Source of the DNA: RPQJ01 sp963732415
GTDB taxonomy: Bacteria > Pseudomonadota > Gammaproteobacteria > Steroidobacterales > Steroidobacteraceae
Assembly: GCA_963732415.1 (NCBI GenBank)
Contig: CAVSZK010000021.1
Coordinates: forward strand, 248,001-312,000
Length of the DNA stretch: 64,000 bases
Reading direction: 5' to 3'
Shown here: positions 37,701 through 46,154 of the stretch, in pieces
Layout: every line of letters begins with the position of its first letter
Numbering within the stretch: position 1 is the first letter of the stretch
Made by a program: the position numbers and the translations under genes
The notes under the pieces: generated by a model
What the model saw: only the letters and a program-made list of their open reading frames with translations
What the model was told of the DNA's origin: nothing
The model's database searches: none

Positions 37701-38464
37701 AGCGGCTAAAGTGCAAAAAGGCGCTGGTTTCGCTCGTCGGGCTGTTCGTAGTGTTGCCCGCGATGGCTGCCCAGGACAGCCAGATGGACCGCCGCAAGGC
37801 GGCCGAGGCCAACGCGCAGCTCGCGATCGCCTACATGAGCCAGGGCGACATGACCACGGCGCGCGACAAGATCGAGAAGGCGCTCGAGCAGGATTCGCAC
37901 ACAGCGACGACGCAACTCGCGGCTGGTTTCGTGTACGACCGGCTCGGCGAGGACAAGAAGGCCCAGGAGCATTTCGAGGAAGCGCTGAAGTTGAGCCGCG
38001 ACGACCCGAACGTACAGAACAGCTACGCGTCGTTCCTGTGCCTCAAGGGCGACTCGAAGAAGGGAGAGGAGCTGTTGCTGCAGGCGGCGAAAAATCCCCT
38101 GAACCGGGCGCCGGCCGTGGCGTACGCAAATGCCGGTCGTTGCGCGCGCTCTGCCGGTCGCCTGCCTGAAGCGGAGACGTACTTCAGGCAGGCGCTTGGT
38201 TACAACGCCGACCAGCCCGATGTGCTGTTCCAGATGGCCCAGATCCAGTTCGAACTTGGCGACAACCTGCAGGCGCGCGCTTTCCTCGAGCGCTACGCTT
38301 CGAACGCGCCCATTTCCGCGGCTGCGCTGTGGCTTGGCTACAGGATCGAGAGCGCTCTCGGTGAAACGCAGCAGGCGACGATTTATGCGGATCGCATCAG
38401 GAAGGATTTCCCGATGTCGTCCGAGATGAGCGCGCTGCGTGAAGCGGAGCGGGCTCCACAGTGA
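37697..38464 (+). CDS. pilW: Type IV pilus biogenesis TPR protein PilW/PilF
   Basis: A 255-residue TPR protein. Residues 1-25 form an export signal (LVSLVGLFVVLPAMAA). There is no clear lipobox Cys, although PilF homologues are usually lipoproteins. Tetratricopeptide units run from about residue 35 to 235 (AIAYMSQGDMTTARDKIEKAL and DRLGEDKKAQEHFEEALKL are two). PilF/PilW helps assemble the PilQ secretin in the outer membrane. The position between rlmN and rodZ-hisS is the standard one. Start and stop both overlap neighbours by 4 bp. Confidence 0.88.
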   Translation: MKRLKCKKALVSLVGLFVVLPAMAAQDSQMDRRKAAEANAQLAIAYMSQGDMTTARDKIEKALEQDSHTATTQLAAGFVYDRLGEDKKAQEHFEEALKLSRDDPNVQNSYASFLCLKGDSKKGEELLLQAAKNPLNRAPAVAYANAGRCARSAGRLPEAETYFRQALGYNADQPDVLFQMAQIQFELGDNLQARAFLERYASNAPISAAALWLGYRIESALGETQQATIYADRIRKDFPMSSEMSALREAERAPQ

Positions 38465-39339
38465 ACACGCTGGAGGCAGAGGTTGCCGAACTGCCCACGG
38501 ACCCGGGCGCGCGGCTCAGGCGGCAGCGTGAGCTTGCCGGGCTGACCGAGCAGCAGGTTGCCGAGCGGCTGAACCTGGACACCGTCGCGGTTCAGGCGCT
38601 TGAATCCGACGATTACGCCGCGCTCGGTGCTCCGGTGTTCGTGCGAGGTCATTTCAAGCGCTATGCAGCACTGTTGGGCATGCCCGGCGATGAGGTGCTC
38701 GGCGCGTATGACAGGTCGCGGGCGCAACTCGCTCCCCCGACGCTGGTTCCGAAGTCGCGCGTGGAAATGGCGCCGCCTCGCAGGCGCGTCGTCTCGCCGT
38801 GGATCGTGGTGGCGGCGCTGGTGCTCATCATCGCCGCCGGCGTTTCGGCATATGTCAGTGAGTTCGGTCTGCACCTGCCAGGCGCAGTCGATGCCGGCAA
38901 TACGGACCTCGCAACGGGCTCCACGGAACTCGCCGACGCGAGCCCGGGGGTCGCCGGCGCCGGGCAGGGGGTTGCCGAGGGCGCAACTCGGGCCATTACA
39001 TCACCTGGTGCGGGCGAAGCCGCCATGCCGGCCGTGGCGGGTCCTCCGGGCACTGAGCCTGCCGTGAGCGCGCCGGCCGGCCAGGTCGCGCTGTTGTTCG
39101 CATTCGCCGCGGATTCCTGGATCGAGGTTTACGACGGTTCTGGAAAGGCCGTGCTGTACGACCTCGGCAAGGCGGGGACCGAGCGCGCCGTCGCGGGCGT
39201 CGCCCCGCTCAGCGTGACGCTCGGCAATGCACCTGGTGTCGCGCTGGCGGTCAACGGCAAACGCGTGAAGGTGCCGTCCCCGCGCAGCGGCGAGACCGTT
39301 GCCCGCTTCGGCGTCGTGGCAGACGGGCTGCAGCGCTGA
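38461..39339 (+). CDS. rodZ: RodZ-like cytoskeletal/HTH membrane protein
   Basis: A 292-residue protein from GTG 38461. The cytosolic helix-turn-helix at about residues 15-80 (LRRQRELAGLTEQQVAERLN) resembles RodZ, which tethers MreB. A single TM helix follows at about 112-134 (PWIVVAALVLIIAAGVSAYV). A low-complexity Ala/Gly/Thr periplasmic linker leads to a C-terminal domain with DSWIEVYDGSGKAVLYDL, the DUF4115 region. It sits between pilW and hisS as in many relatives. The start overlaps the pilW stop (GTGA). Confidence 0.88.
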   Translation: MNTLEAEVAELPTDPGARLRRQRELAGLTEQQVAERLNLDTVAVQALESDDYAALGAPVFVRGHFKRYAALLGMPGDEVLGAYDRSRAQLAPPTLVPKSRVEMAPPRRRVVSPWIVVAALVLIIAAGVSAYVSEFGLHLPGAVDAGNTDLATGSTELADASPGVAGAGQGVAEGATRAITSPGAGEAAMPAVAGPPGTEPAVSAPAGQVALLFAFAADSWIEVYDGSGKAVLYDLGKAGTERAVAGVAPLSVTLGNAPGVALAVNGKRVKVPSPRSGETVARFGVVADGLQR

Positions 39340-39359
39340 GCTGCCCCGGGGAAGTACGC

Positions 39360-40646
39360 ATGCCCGAGACGATCCAGGCCATCCGTGGAATGAATGACGT
39401 GCTGCCAGCCGACTCGGGCCCCTGGCAGTTGCTCGAGCGCGTTGCGCGCGAGACGTTCGCCGAATATGGCTATCGCGAGATCCGGCTGCCAATTCTCGAA
39501 AGGACCGATCTGTTCAAGCGATCGATCGGCGAGATGACGGACATCGTCGAGAAGGAAATGTATACGTTCGAGGACCGCGGCGGCGAGTCGGTGACGCTGC
39601 GGCCGGAAGCGACGGCCGGCATCGTGCGGGCCGCGATCGCGAACGGGCTGCTGCACAACCAGCGGCAGAAGATCTGGTGCTCGGGGCCGATGTTCCGCTA
39701 CGAGCGGCCGCAGAAGGGCCGTTACCGCCAGTTCCACCAGGTCGACGCAGAGGCGCTCGGCTTTCCGGGGCCGGACGTGGATGCCGAACTGATCATGATG
39801 TCGGCCCGAATCTGGCGCCGACTCGGGCTCGAAGGCCTCACGCTGAACCTGAATTCGCTCGGTACGCCGGAGTCGAGGCGGGGCTACCGCGAAACGCTGG
39901 TTGCGTACTTCCGCGGCCATGCGCCAACGCTGGACGAGGACAGCCGTCGGCGCCTGGACGGAAACCCGCTGCGCATCCTGGACAGCAAGAATCCCGCGAT
40001 GCGCGAAGTGATTGCCGGGGCGCCGCTGATCACCGATCACCTCGACCCCGAATCAGCCAGTCATTTTGCCGGCCTGCGCTCGCGCCTCGACGCCGCCGGC
40101 ATCGGATACGTCGTGAATCCACGCCTGGTGCGCGGCCTCGATTACTATTCGCGCACCGTGTTCGAGTGGGTGACCATGGATCTCGGGTCGCAGGATGCTG
40201 TGTGCTCCGGCGGGCGCTACGATGGCCTGGTGGCCCAGCTCGGGGGCGACTCGGTGCCGGCGATCGGCTGGGCACTGGGCGAGGAACGCATCGTCGAACT
40301 GCTGCGCCTGCAGGGGCTGGCGGGTGATGGGACGGTGGCCGACGTGTACCTGGTCCTCGGCGGAGCCGCCGCGGAGGCGGCCGGCATGCAGGTCGCCGAG
40401 CAGCTGCGCGACGCGCTGCCGGGCGTAAGGATCGAGACGAACTGCGGCGGGGGCAGCTTCAAGTCGCAGCTCAAGCGGGCCGACCGCAGCGGCGCGTGCT
40501 GCGCGGTGATCCTGGGCGAGGAGGAGTTCTCGCGGGGCGTGGCGGGCTTGAAACCGCTGCGCGACGAGCAAGGGCAGGCGGAGGTCGCCATCGCCGACCT
40601 CGCGACCGAACTGTCGCGACGCGTCTTGGGACGCGCTCGCGGTTGA
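39360..40646 (+). CDS. hisS: Histidyl-tRNA synthetase
   Basis: Class II aminoacyl-tRNA synthetase, 428 residues. IRGMNDVLPADS opens the protein, TLRPEATAGIVRA is motif 2 side sequence, and LVRGLDYYSRTVFEW is the histidine-A motif. The C-terminal anticodon-binding domain ends near LATELSRRVLG. It starts 20 bp after rodZ, and yfgM follows after 54 bp. Confidence 0.97.
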   Translation: MPETIQAIRGMNDVLPADSGPWQLLERVARETFAEYGYREIRLPILERTDLFKRSIGEMTDIVEKEMYTFEDRGGESVTLRPEATAGIVRAAIANGLLHNQRQKIWCSGPMFRYERPQKGRYRQFHQVDAEALGFPGPDVDAELIMMSARIWRRLGLEGLTLNLNSLGTPESRRGYRETLVAYFRGHAPTLDEDSRRRLDGNPLRILDSKNPAMREVIAGAPLITDHLDPESASHFAGLRSRLDAAGIGYVVNPRLVRGLDYYSRTVFEWVTMDLGSQDAVCSGGRYDGLVAQLGGDSVPAIGWALGEERIVELLRLQGLAGDGTVADVYLVLGGAAAEAAGMQVAEQLRDALPGVRIETNCGGGSFKSQLKRADRSGACCAVILGEEEFSRGVAGLKPLRDEQGQAEVAIADLATELSRRVLGRARG

Positions 40647-40700
40647 TATCAATGGCCGTGGCGCACACAGGCGCCAGGCCGGCATGACGGAGTCCTGGAA

Positions 40701-41405
40701 GTGGAAGACCTGACTGACAACGAACGCGAAGAACAACTGCGCCAGTGGTGGAGCGACAACTGGCTTTGGATACTGGGCGGAATCGCGCTCGGCCTCGCCA
40801 TGCTATGGGGCTGGCAGTACTGGCAGCGCACGCGCATGGAACAGGCGCAGCGTGAGCTTTCCGGCTACCAGTCCGTGATCACGAGCCTGAGCCAGGACAA
40901 GTTCGACGAGGCGGTCGTGCAGGCCAAGGCGCTGCGGGATGCGCAACCCGGGTCGCCCTATGCCGACCAGTCGGACCTGGTACTGGCCCGGGCGGCCGTA
41001 GAGATGCGCAAGCTTGACGAGGCGGCGCTGCACCTCCGCACGGTGATGGATGGTTCCAAGGATCCGGAACTCCGCGCGGTGGCGCGTGCGAGGCTCGCTC
41101 GAGTCATGGTCGAACAGGCGAAGTACGACGACGCCGTAGCCTTGCTCGATACTGCCGATGCGGGTTCGTATGCGGCGCGCTATCACGAGCTTCGCGGTGA
41201 CGCGTACGCCGGCAAGGGCGACTCTGCGGCCGCGCGTCGCGAGTACGACGAGGCGCTCTCGGCGCCGGACGACGAGACGGGGCTCGATAGCGACTACATC
41301 GAGCTCAAGCGCGACGCGTTGCCGCCGGTGGCCGCCGTCGCGAACGAAGCCCCGGCCGGCCCGGTGCCGGCGGAAGGCGCTGCGAGCGGGACGGCTGGCG
41401 AATGA
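40701..41405 (+). CDS. yfgM: YfgM-family ancillary SecYEG translocon subunit
   Basis: A 234-residue protein with a single TM helix at about residues 21-40 (NWLWILGGIALGLAMLWGW) after an acidic cytosolic start. The periplasmic TPR-like domain has YADQSDLVLARAAVEMRKL and RYHELRGDAYAGKGD. YfgM links the translocon to periplasmic chaperones. The start is GTG 40701 with GGAG 8 bp upstream. Ala/Pro-rich tail residues are low complexity. The stop overlaps the bamB start (ATGA). Confidence 0.9.
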   Translation: MEDLTDNEREEQLRQWWSDNWLWILGGIALGLAMLWGWQYWQRTRMEQAQRELSGYQSVITSLSQDKFDEAVVQAKALRDAQPGSPYADQSDLVLARAAVEMRKLDEAALHLRTVMDGSKDPELRAVARARLARVMVEQAKYDDAVALLDTADAGSYAARYHELRGDAYAGKGDSAAARREYDEALSAPDDETGLDSDYIELKRDALPPVAAVANEAPAGPVPAEGAASGTAGE

Positions 41406-42559
41406 AACCGCTACGCCTGGTCGCCGCACTCGCGCTGCTCGGGGCTCTTGCCGCCTGCGACAAGGACACGACGGCTGATCCGCCGGCCGAGCTGGTGGAC
41501 ATCAAGCCCACGCTCAAGGTCCAGCGCCTGTGGTCACAGAACCTGGGCGGTGGAGGCGAGGCTTTGCGGCTGACGCTTGGCGTCGCAGGTTCGGGCGATA
41601 CGGTCTATGCCGCCGGACACGACGGCAAGGTCCGCGCGCTCGATGCGGCGAACGGCAAGCAGCGTTGGCAGGTTGACACGGATCTGGAGCTTTCCGCGGG
41701 CCCCGGCGTCGGTTCCGGTCTGGTGGTCGTCGGTACCAGCGACGGTGACCTGGTGGCGCTTGACGCCGCCAACGGAAAGGAACGCTGGAAGACCCGCGTT
41801 ACGGGCGAGATCCTCGCTCCGCCGCTGGTGGAGGGCGAACAGGTGATCGTCCGCTCGGTCGAAGGCAGGCTGCGCTCCCTGTCGGCTAGCACCGGCAAGG
41901 AAGAGTGGATGGTCGAAGATGTCGTGCCCCGCCTGTCGCTGCGCGGTACGGCCACGCCGGTCGCCGTCGGCAGCGACATCGTCGTGTGCGGCTTCGACAC
42001 TGGCAAGATCATGGCCGTTACGCTCGCCAAGGGCGAGATCCTGTGGCAGACGCAGCTCACCACTCCGCACGGACGAACCGAGCTCCAGCGCCTCTCGGAC
42101 GTGGACTCGGCGGTGATCGTGTCCGGCAAGGACATCTACGCGGTTGGCTACCAGGGGCGAGTCGCCATGCTGGCGCTCGACAGCGGCCAGATCTGGTGGT
42201 CGCGTGACATGTCGAGCTATCGCGGGCTCGCGATCGACGATGACCAGGTCTATGTCTCCACGTCCGACGGGGACGTCGTGGCGATGCGACGCAGCGATGG
42301 CGTGGTCGCGTGGCAGCAGAAGGGACTCGCGCGGCGCAGTCTCAGCGCGCCGGCAGTCGATGGTGACGCCGTCGTGGTAGGTGATTACGACGGGTACCTT
42401 CACTGGCTCGACCGTGGCACGGGCAGGTTCATGGCTCGTGAGCATCCCGGCGACAAGCGCATCGCGGCCCCGCCGCTGGTGATGGGCGGTCGCGTGTTCG
42501 TCATCGACGAGGTTGGGCACCTCAAGGCCTTTCGTACCGGGGGCGCGGCGGGGAGCTGA
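41402..42559 (+). CDS. bamB: Outer membrane assembly lipoprotein BamB
   Basis: A 385-residue lipoprotein: the lipobox LAAC puts the lipidated residue at Cys19. The rest is an eight-bladed beta-propeller of PQQ-like repeats, such as GKVRALDAANGKQRW, GDLVALDAANGKERW and GRVAMLALDSGQIWW. BamB scaffolds the BAM complex that inserts beta-barrel proteins. It overlaps yfgM by 4 bp and is 1 bp from der. Confidence 0.95.
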   Translation: MKPLRLVAALALLGALAACDKDTTADPPAELVDIKPTLKVQRLWSQNLGGGGEALRLTLGVAGSGDTVYAAGHDGKVRALDAANGKQRWQVDTDLELSAGPGVGSGLVVVGTSDGDLVALDAANGKERWKTRVTGEILAPPLVEGEQVIVRSVEGRLRSLSASTGKEEWMVEDVVPRLSLRGTATPVAVGSDIVVCGFDTGKIMAVTLAKGEILWQTQLTTPHGRTELQRLSDVDSAVIVSGKDIYAVGYQGRVAMLALDSGQIWWSRDMSSYRGLAIDDDQVYVSTSDGDVVAMRRSDGVVAWQQKGLARRSLSAPAVDGDAVVVGDYDGYLHWLDRGTGRFMAREHPGDKRIAAPPLVMGGRVFVIDEVGHLKAFRTGGAAGS

Positions 42560-42560
42560 T

Positions 42561-43970
42561 GTGCTACCGGTCGTCGCCCTGGTCGGGCGCCCCAACGTAG
42601 GAAAGTCGACGATCTTCAACTGCCTGACGCGCACGCGCGACGCGCTGGTCGCTGACGTTCCCGGCCTGACCCGCGATCGCAAGTACGGCTACGCGCGCGT
42701 CGGGCCCAGGCCCTGTGTCGTCATCGACACCGGCGGGCTGGTAGAGGTGACCCACGGCGTCGAGCGGTTGATGGCCGAGCAGACGCTGAAGGCGGTCGAG
42801 GAGGCCGACCGGGTACTGCTGGTGGTGGATTCGCGCGAGGGCTGCGTGCCCTCGGACCTGCACGTGGCGGAGCTTCTGCGGCGCGGTGGAAAGACCGTGA
42901 TCGTGGTCGCGAACAAGTCCGAGTCGCTGGACCCGGAGATCGCGGGCGTCGATTTCCACCGGCTGGGCTTCGGTGCGCCGGTGGCCATTTCCGCGGCTCA
43001 TGGCCAGGGCATGGAGGAACTGCTGCAGCGGGCACTCGCCGGCATCCCGGCAGACCCGGAGCCACCCGAAGCCGCCGCCACCGACAGCGAAGAAATACGT
43101 GTCGCGGTCGTCGGTCGCCCGAATGTCGGGAAATCGACATTGATCAATCGGCTGCTCGGCGAGGAGCGGCTGGTCGCGTTCGACCAGCCGGGCACCACGC
43201 GCGACGCCGTGTTCGTGCCGTTCGAGCGTGACGGCCAGCGCTACGTGCTGATAGACACGGCTGGGGTCAGGCGGCGCGCCAGGGTCAGCGACGCGGTGGA
43301 GAAATTCAGCATCGTCAAGGCGCTGCAGGCCATCGACGAGGCGCATGTCGTAATCGGGGTGCTCGATGCCCACGACACGATCGCGGAGCAGGACGCGAGC
43401 CTGCTCGGGCTGATCAACGAGCAGGGGCGCGCACTGGTCATCGCGGTCAACAAGTGGGACGGCATCGATCCGTCGCAGCGTGGCCTGATCCGCGATGGCG
43501 TCGACCTGCGCCTCGATTTCCTCTCCTACGCGCCAGTGCACTACATCTCGGCGCGACACGGCACCGCTGTGGGCGACCTGATGGGGTCCGTGCGCATGGC
43601 CTATCGGGCGGCGATGAAGGAACTGCCGACCAAGGACCTGAACCGTGCGCTCGAGCAGGCCATCACGATGCACCAGCCTCCGCTGGTGCGTGGCCGGCGG
43701 ATCAAGCTGCGCTACGCGCACCAGGGCGGCCGCAATCCGCCGATCGTCGTCATCCACGGCAACCAGACGCAGCATGTGCCGGAGACCTACCGGCGCTACC
43801 TCGAGAACCACTTCCGCCAGACCTTCCACCTGAAGGGTACGCCGATGCGCGTGGAGTTCCGCACCGACGACAACCCGTTTTCCGGCAAGCGCAACGAACT
43901 GACCCCGCGGCAGCAGAGCAAGCGCGTGCGCCTGATCAAGAACAGGCGCGCCGGGACCGGAAAGCGCTGA
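42561..43970 (+). CDS. der: GTPase Der (EngA)
   Basis: A 469-residue GTPase with two tandem G domains needed for 50S ribosome maturation. The P-loops are GRPNVGKST at residues 9-17 and a second identical nonapeptide near 200. DVPGLTRDR and DQPGTTRDAV are the switch regions, and a KH-like domain follows (about 370-450). The GTG at 42561 has GGGGAG 5 bp upstream and is 1 bp after the bamB stop; the longer frame only overlaps bamB. Confidence 0.96.
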   Translation: MLPVVALVGRPNVGKSTIFNCLTRTRDALVADVPGLTRDRKYGYARVGPRPCVVIDTGGLVEVTHGVERLMAEQTLKAVEEADRVLLVVDSREGCVPSDLHVAELLRRGGKTVIVVANKSESLDPEIAGVDFHRLGFGAPVAISAAHGQGMEELLQRALAGIPADPEPPEAAATDSEEIRVAVVGRPNVGKSTLINRLLGEERLVAFDQPGTTRDAVFVPFERDGQRYVLIDTAGVRRRARVSDAVEKFSIVKALQAIDEAHVVIGVLDAHDTIAEQDASLLGLINEQGRALVIAVNKWDGIDPSQRGLIRDGVDLRLDFLSYAPVHYISARHGTAVGDLMGSVRMAYRAAMKELPTKDLNRALEQAITMHQPPLVRGRRIKLRYAHQGGRNPPIVVIHGNQTQHVPETYRRYLENHFRQTFHLKGTPMRVEFRTDDNPFSGKRNELTPRQQSKRVRLIKNRRAGTGKR

Positions 43971-44058
43971 ACTCGGGTCGATCGGGCTGATAACCGACGC
44001 TTCTGACGCGCTATCCTCTGGTGCTTGTTCGAAGGGGAGCCGGGCATAGACTGCCCGT

Positions 44059-45222
44059 ATGGCCATGGCACTAGCTCGCACGCCGTCTACCTCGGCTGAC
44101 CTGCCGGCCCGCAGGTTCGCGCGGCTTGCCGAGCCGCTTCAAATGTACCGGGGCGGCGTGGTCGAGCAGCCGGTGATCGCCTACGAGTGCTGGGGAACGC
44201 TGAATGCCGCGCGTGACAACGCGATCGCGATCTTCACCGGCCTGTCCCCCTCGGCCCACGCTGCATCCTCTCCTGCGGATCTGCGGCCGGGCTGGTGGGA
44301 GACGATGATCGGTGACGGTCGCCCGATCGACACGAGCCGGTTCTTCGTGGTGTGCATCAACTCGCTCGGCAGTCCGTACGGATCCTCGGGTCCTGCCTGC
44401 CTGGACCCGGCCACAGGCCAGCCCTACGGAATCTCGTTTCCCGAGATCGCCGTCGAGGACATCGCCGCTGCGGGTCGCGAGGCACTGCGCTCGCTCGGCA
44501 TCGAGCAGCTCGCGGCCGTGGTCGGGCCGTCGCTCGGCGGCATGGTAGTGCTCGCGTACTGCGCGCAGTTTCCGGGCGAGGTCGAGAACCTGGTCAGCAT
44601 TTCCGGCGCGGTGCACGCGACGCCCTTTGCAATTGCGCTCCGCTCGCTGCAGCGGGAGATGGTGCGTGGCGACACGTCATGGCGCGGCGGAAACTACCAG
44701 GCTGGAAGAGGCCCGCGCCTCGGCATGCGGCTCGCGCGCAAGCTCGGCACGATCACTTACCGCTCGCCCAAAGAGTGGGACCAGCGGTTCGGGCGCCGGC
44801 GGGTGCCCGAAACGGCCGGCCTGTCGGGCGATTTCCGGCCCCGGTTCGAGGTCGAGTCGTATCTGGAGCACCAGGCGCTGCGGTTTGCCGATGCGTTCGA
44901 TGCCAATGCCTACCTCTACCTGTCGCGGGCGATGGACCAGTTCGACCTCGCGGACCATGGCGGCGGATCTCTCGCGGCCGCATTCGAGCGTTTCGGCGTC
45001 CGCCGTTCGCTGGTTCTCGGCGTCGAGACCGACATGCTGTTCCCGGTCGCCCAGCAGCGTGAGATCGCGGATCACCTGCGAGCCGCCGGAGGGCAGGTTG
45101 AATTCCACGCATTTCCTTCGCTGCAGGGGCACGACGCGTTCCTGACCGACCTGGCGCGATTCGAGCCCGCGATCGGCGGGTTCGTGAAGGGCATCGAGGG
45201 CCGCGCCGTGGCGGACGGCTAG
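44059..45222 (+). CDS. MetX-family acyltransferase, probable serine O-succinyltransferase
   Basis: A 387-residue alpha/beta-hydrolase of the homoserine/serine acyltransferase family. The nucleophile Ser is in GPSLGGM. Asp and His complete the triad in ETDMLFP and LQGHDAF. Segments such as AYECWGTLNAARDNAI, GLSPSAHAAS, ISGAVHATPFAIALRSLQRE, KLGTITYRSPKEWDQRFG and NAYLYLSRAMDQFDLAD resemble the Xanthomonas serine O-succinyltransferase group more than classical MetX. It would then make O-succinylserine for cysteine synthesis. Homoserine acylation for methionine remains possible. It converges with the M23 gene so closely that the stops share CTAG. Confidence 0.75.
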   Translation: MAMALARTPSTSADLPARRFARLAEPLQMYRGGVVEQPVIAYECWGTLNAARDNAIAIFTGLSPSAHAASSPADLRPGWWETMIGDGRPIDTSRFFVVCINSLGSPYGSSGPACLDPATGQPYGISFPEIAVEDIAAAGREALRSLGIEQLAAVVGPSLGGMVVLAYCAQFPGEVENLVSISGAVHATPFAIALRSLQREMVRGDTSWRGGNYQAGRGPRLGMRLARKLGTITYRSPKEWDQRFGRRRVPETAGLSGDFRPRFEVESYLEHQALRFADAFDANAYLYLSRAMDQFDLADHGGGSLAAAFERFGVRRSLVLGVETDMLFPVAQQREIADHLRAAGGQVEFHAFPSLQGHDAFLTDLARFEPAIGGFVKGIEGRAVADG

Positions 45223-46154
45223 CGATCTGCGCGCAGCAGCAACGCCGGATCCACCATCGCCCTGTTGATCGCTACCCCGAAGTGCAGGTGCGGTCCGGTC
45301 ACCCGACCCGTCGCACCGACCAGGCCGAGGACTGCGCCTGTCGCAACTTCCTGTCCCGGTTTCACGTCGATGCGGCTCATGTGGCAGTACATGGTCACCA
45401 CGCCCTCACCATGGTCCAGGAACACCGTGTTGCCGTTGAAGAAGAAGTCGCCTGTGTCGAGCACGCGGCCGGGCGCCGGTGCGCCGATCGGCGTCCCGGC
45501 CGGCGCGGCGATGTCCATGCCGCTGTGCGGGTTGCGCGCCTCGCCGTTGAAGAAACGACGCAGCCCGAAGCTGCTCGACCGCGCGCCGGCGACCGGTTGC
45601 CGCATGCTGAAATCCGGGATACGACCCGCCGTATAGGTGCCGAGCGCGGCGTCGATGCGTACGCGTTCGCGGTCAATTCGCGCCATGTCCTGTTCGTCGG
45701 GATTCACATGGTGCTTGTTCTTGACCTGCAACCGCTGCTCTTCGTACTTCCTGTCGGCGACATTGAATTCCAGCGGGCGTCCGGGCGCGGCGCCCGAGGT
45801 GGCCTGCGCCGGCCTCGCGTCGACCGAGGTAGCCTGCGCGGGGCGGGTTCCGCCTGCGGGCACCAACTGTGCCGCCTGCGGGCCCGGTTTCGTGTCGAGC
45901 GGGATGCCGATCACGGCGACCCAGTCCGGGCCGGATCGCAGCACCGGCGACCGGTGTTCGTTGAAAAACACTTCTCCCGGGACTGTGTCGGCTGCCCCGA
46001 GACTGACGATGGCGATGCCGCCCGGCACCCGTCGTTGCTCTGGCAGGTCGGCGGCGACCGCTGCCCAGGCCATGGCAAGCCCGCTGCAGAGCGCAATCGT
46101 CCGGGCCGCGCGGCCATGTGTGCGGCGTACCTCGGCTCGCGTGCGCGACCTCAT
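45219..46154 (-). CDS. M23-family peptidoglycan endopeptidase-like protein
   Basis: A 311-residue exported protein with a basic N-terminus and signal segment (ARTIALCSGLAMAWAAVAA, to about residue 35). The middle contains two close copies of RPAQATS. The C-terminal LytM/M23 domain has NPHSGMD and GPHLHFG, the zinc-site residues of active enzymes. Such proteins cut peptide cross-links or act in cell-wall remodelling. Its ATG overlaps the xseA stop (46151-46154, ATGA). Its stop is antiparallel to that of the acyltransferase. Confidence 0.87.
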   Translation of the reverse strand: MRSRTRAEVRRTHGRAARTIALCSGLAMAWAAVAADLPEQRRVPGGIAIVSLGAADTVPGEVFFNEHRSPVLRSGPDWVAVIGIPLDTKPGPQAAQLVPAGGTRPAQATSVDARPAQATSGAAPGRPLEFNVADRKYEEQRLQVKNKHHVNPDEQDMARIDRERVRIDAALGTYTAGRIPDFSMRQPVAGARSSSFGLRRFFNGEARNPHSGMDIAAPAGTPIGAPAPGRVLDTGDFFFNGNTVFLDHGEGVVTMYCHMSRIDVKPGQEVATGAVLGLVGATGRVTGPHLHFGVAINRAMVDPALLLRADR

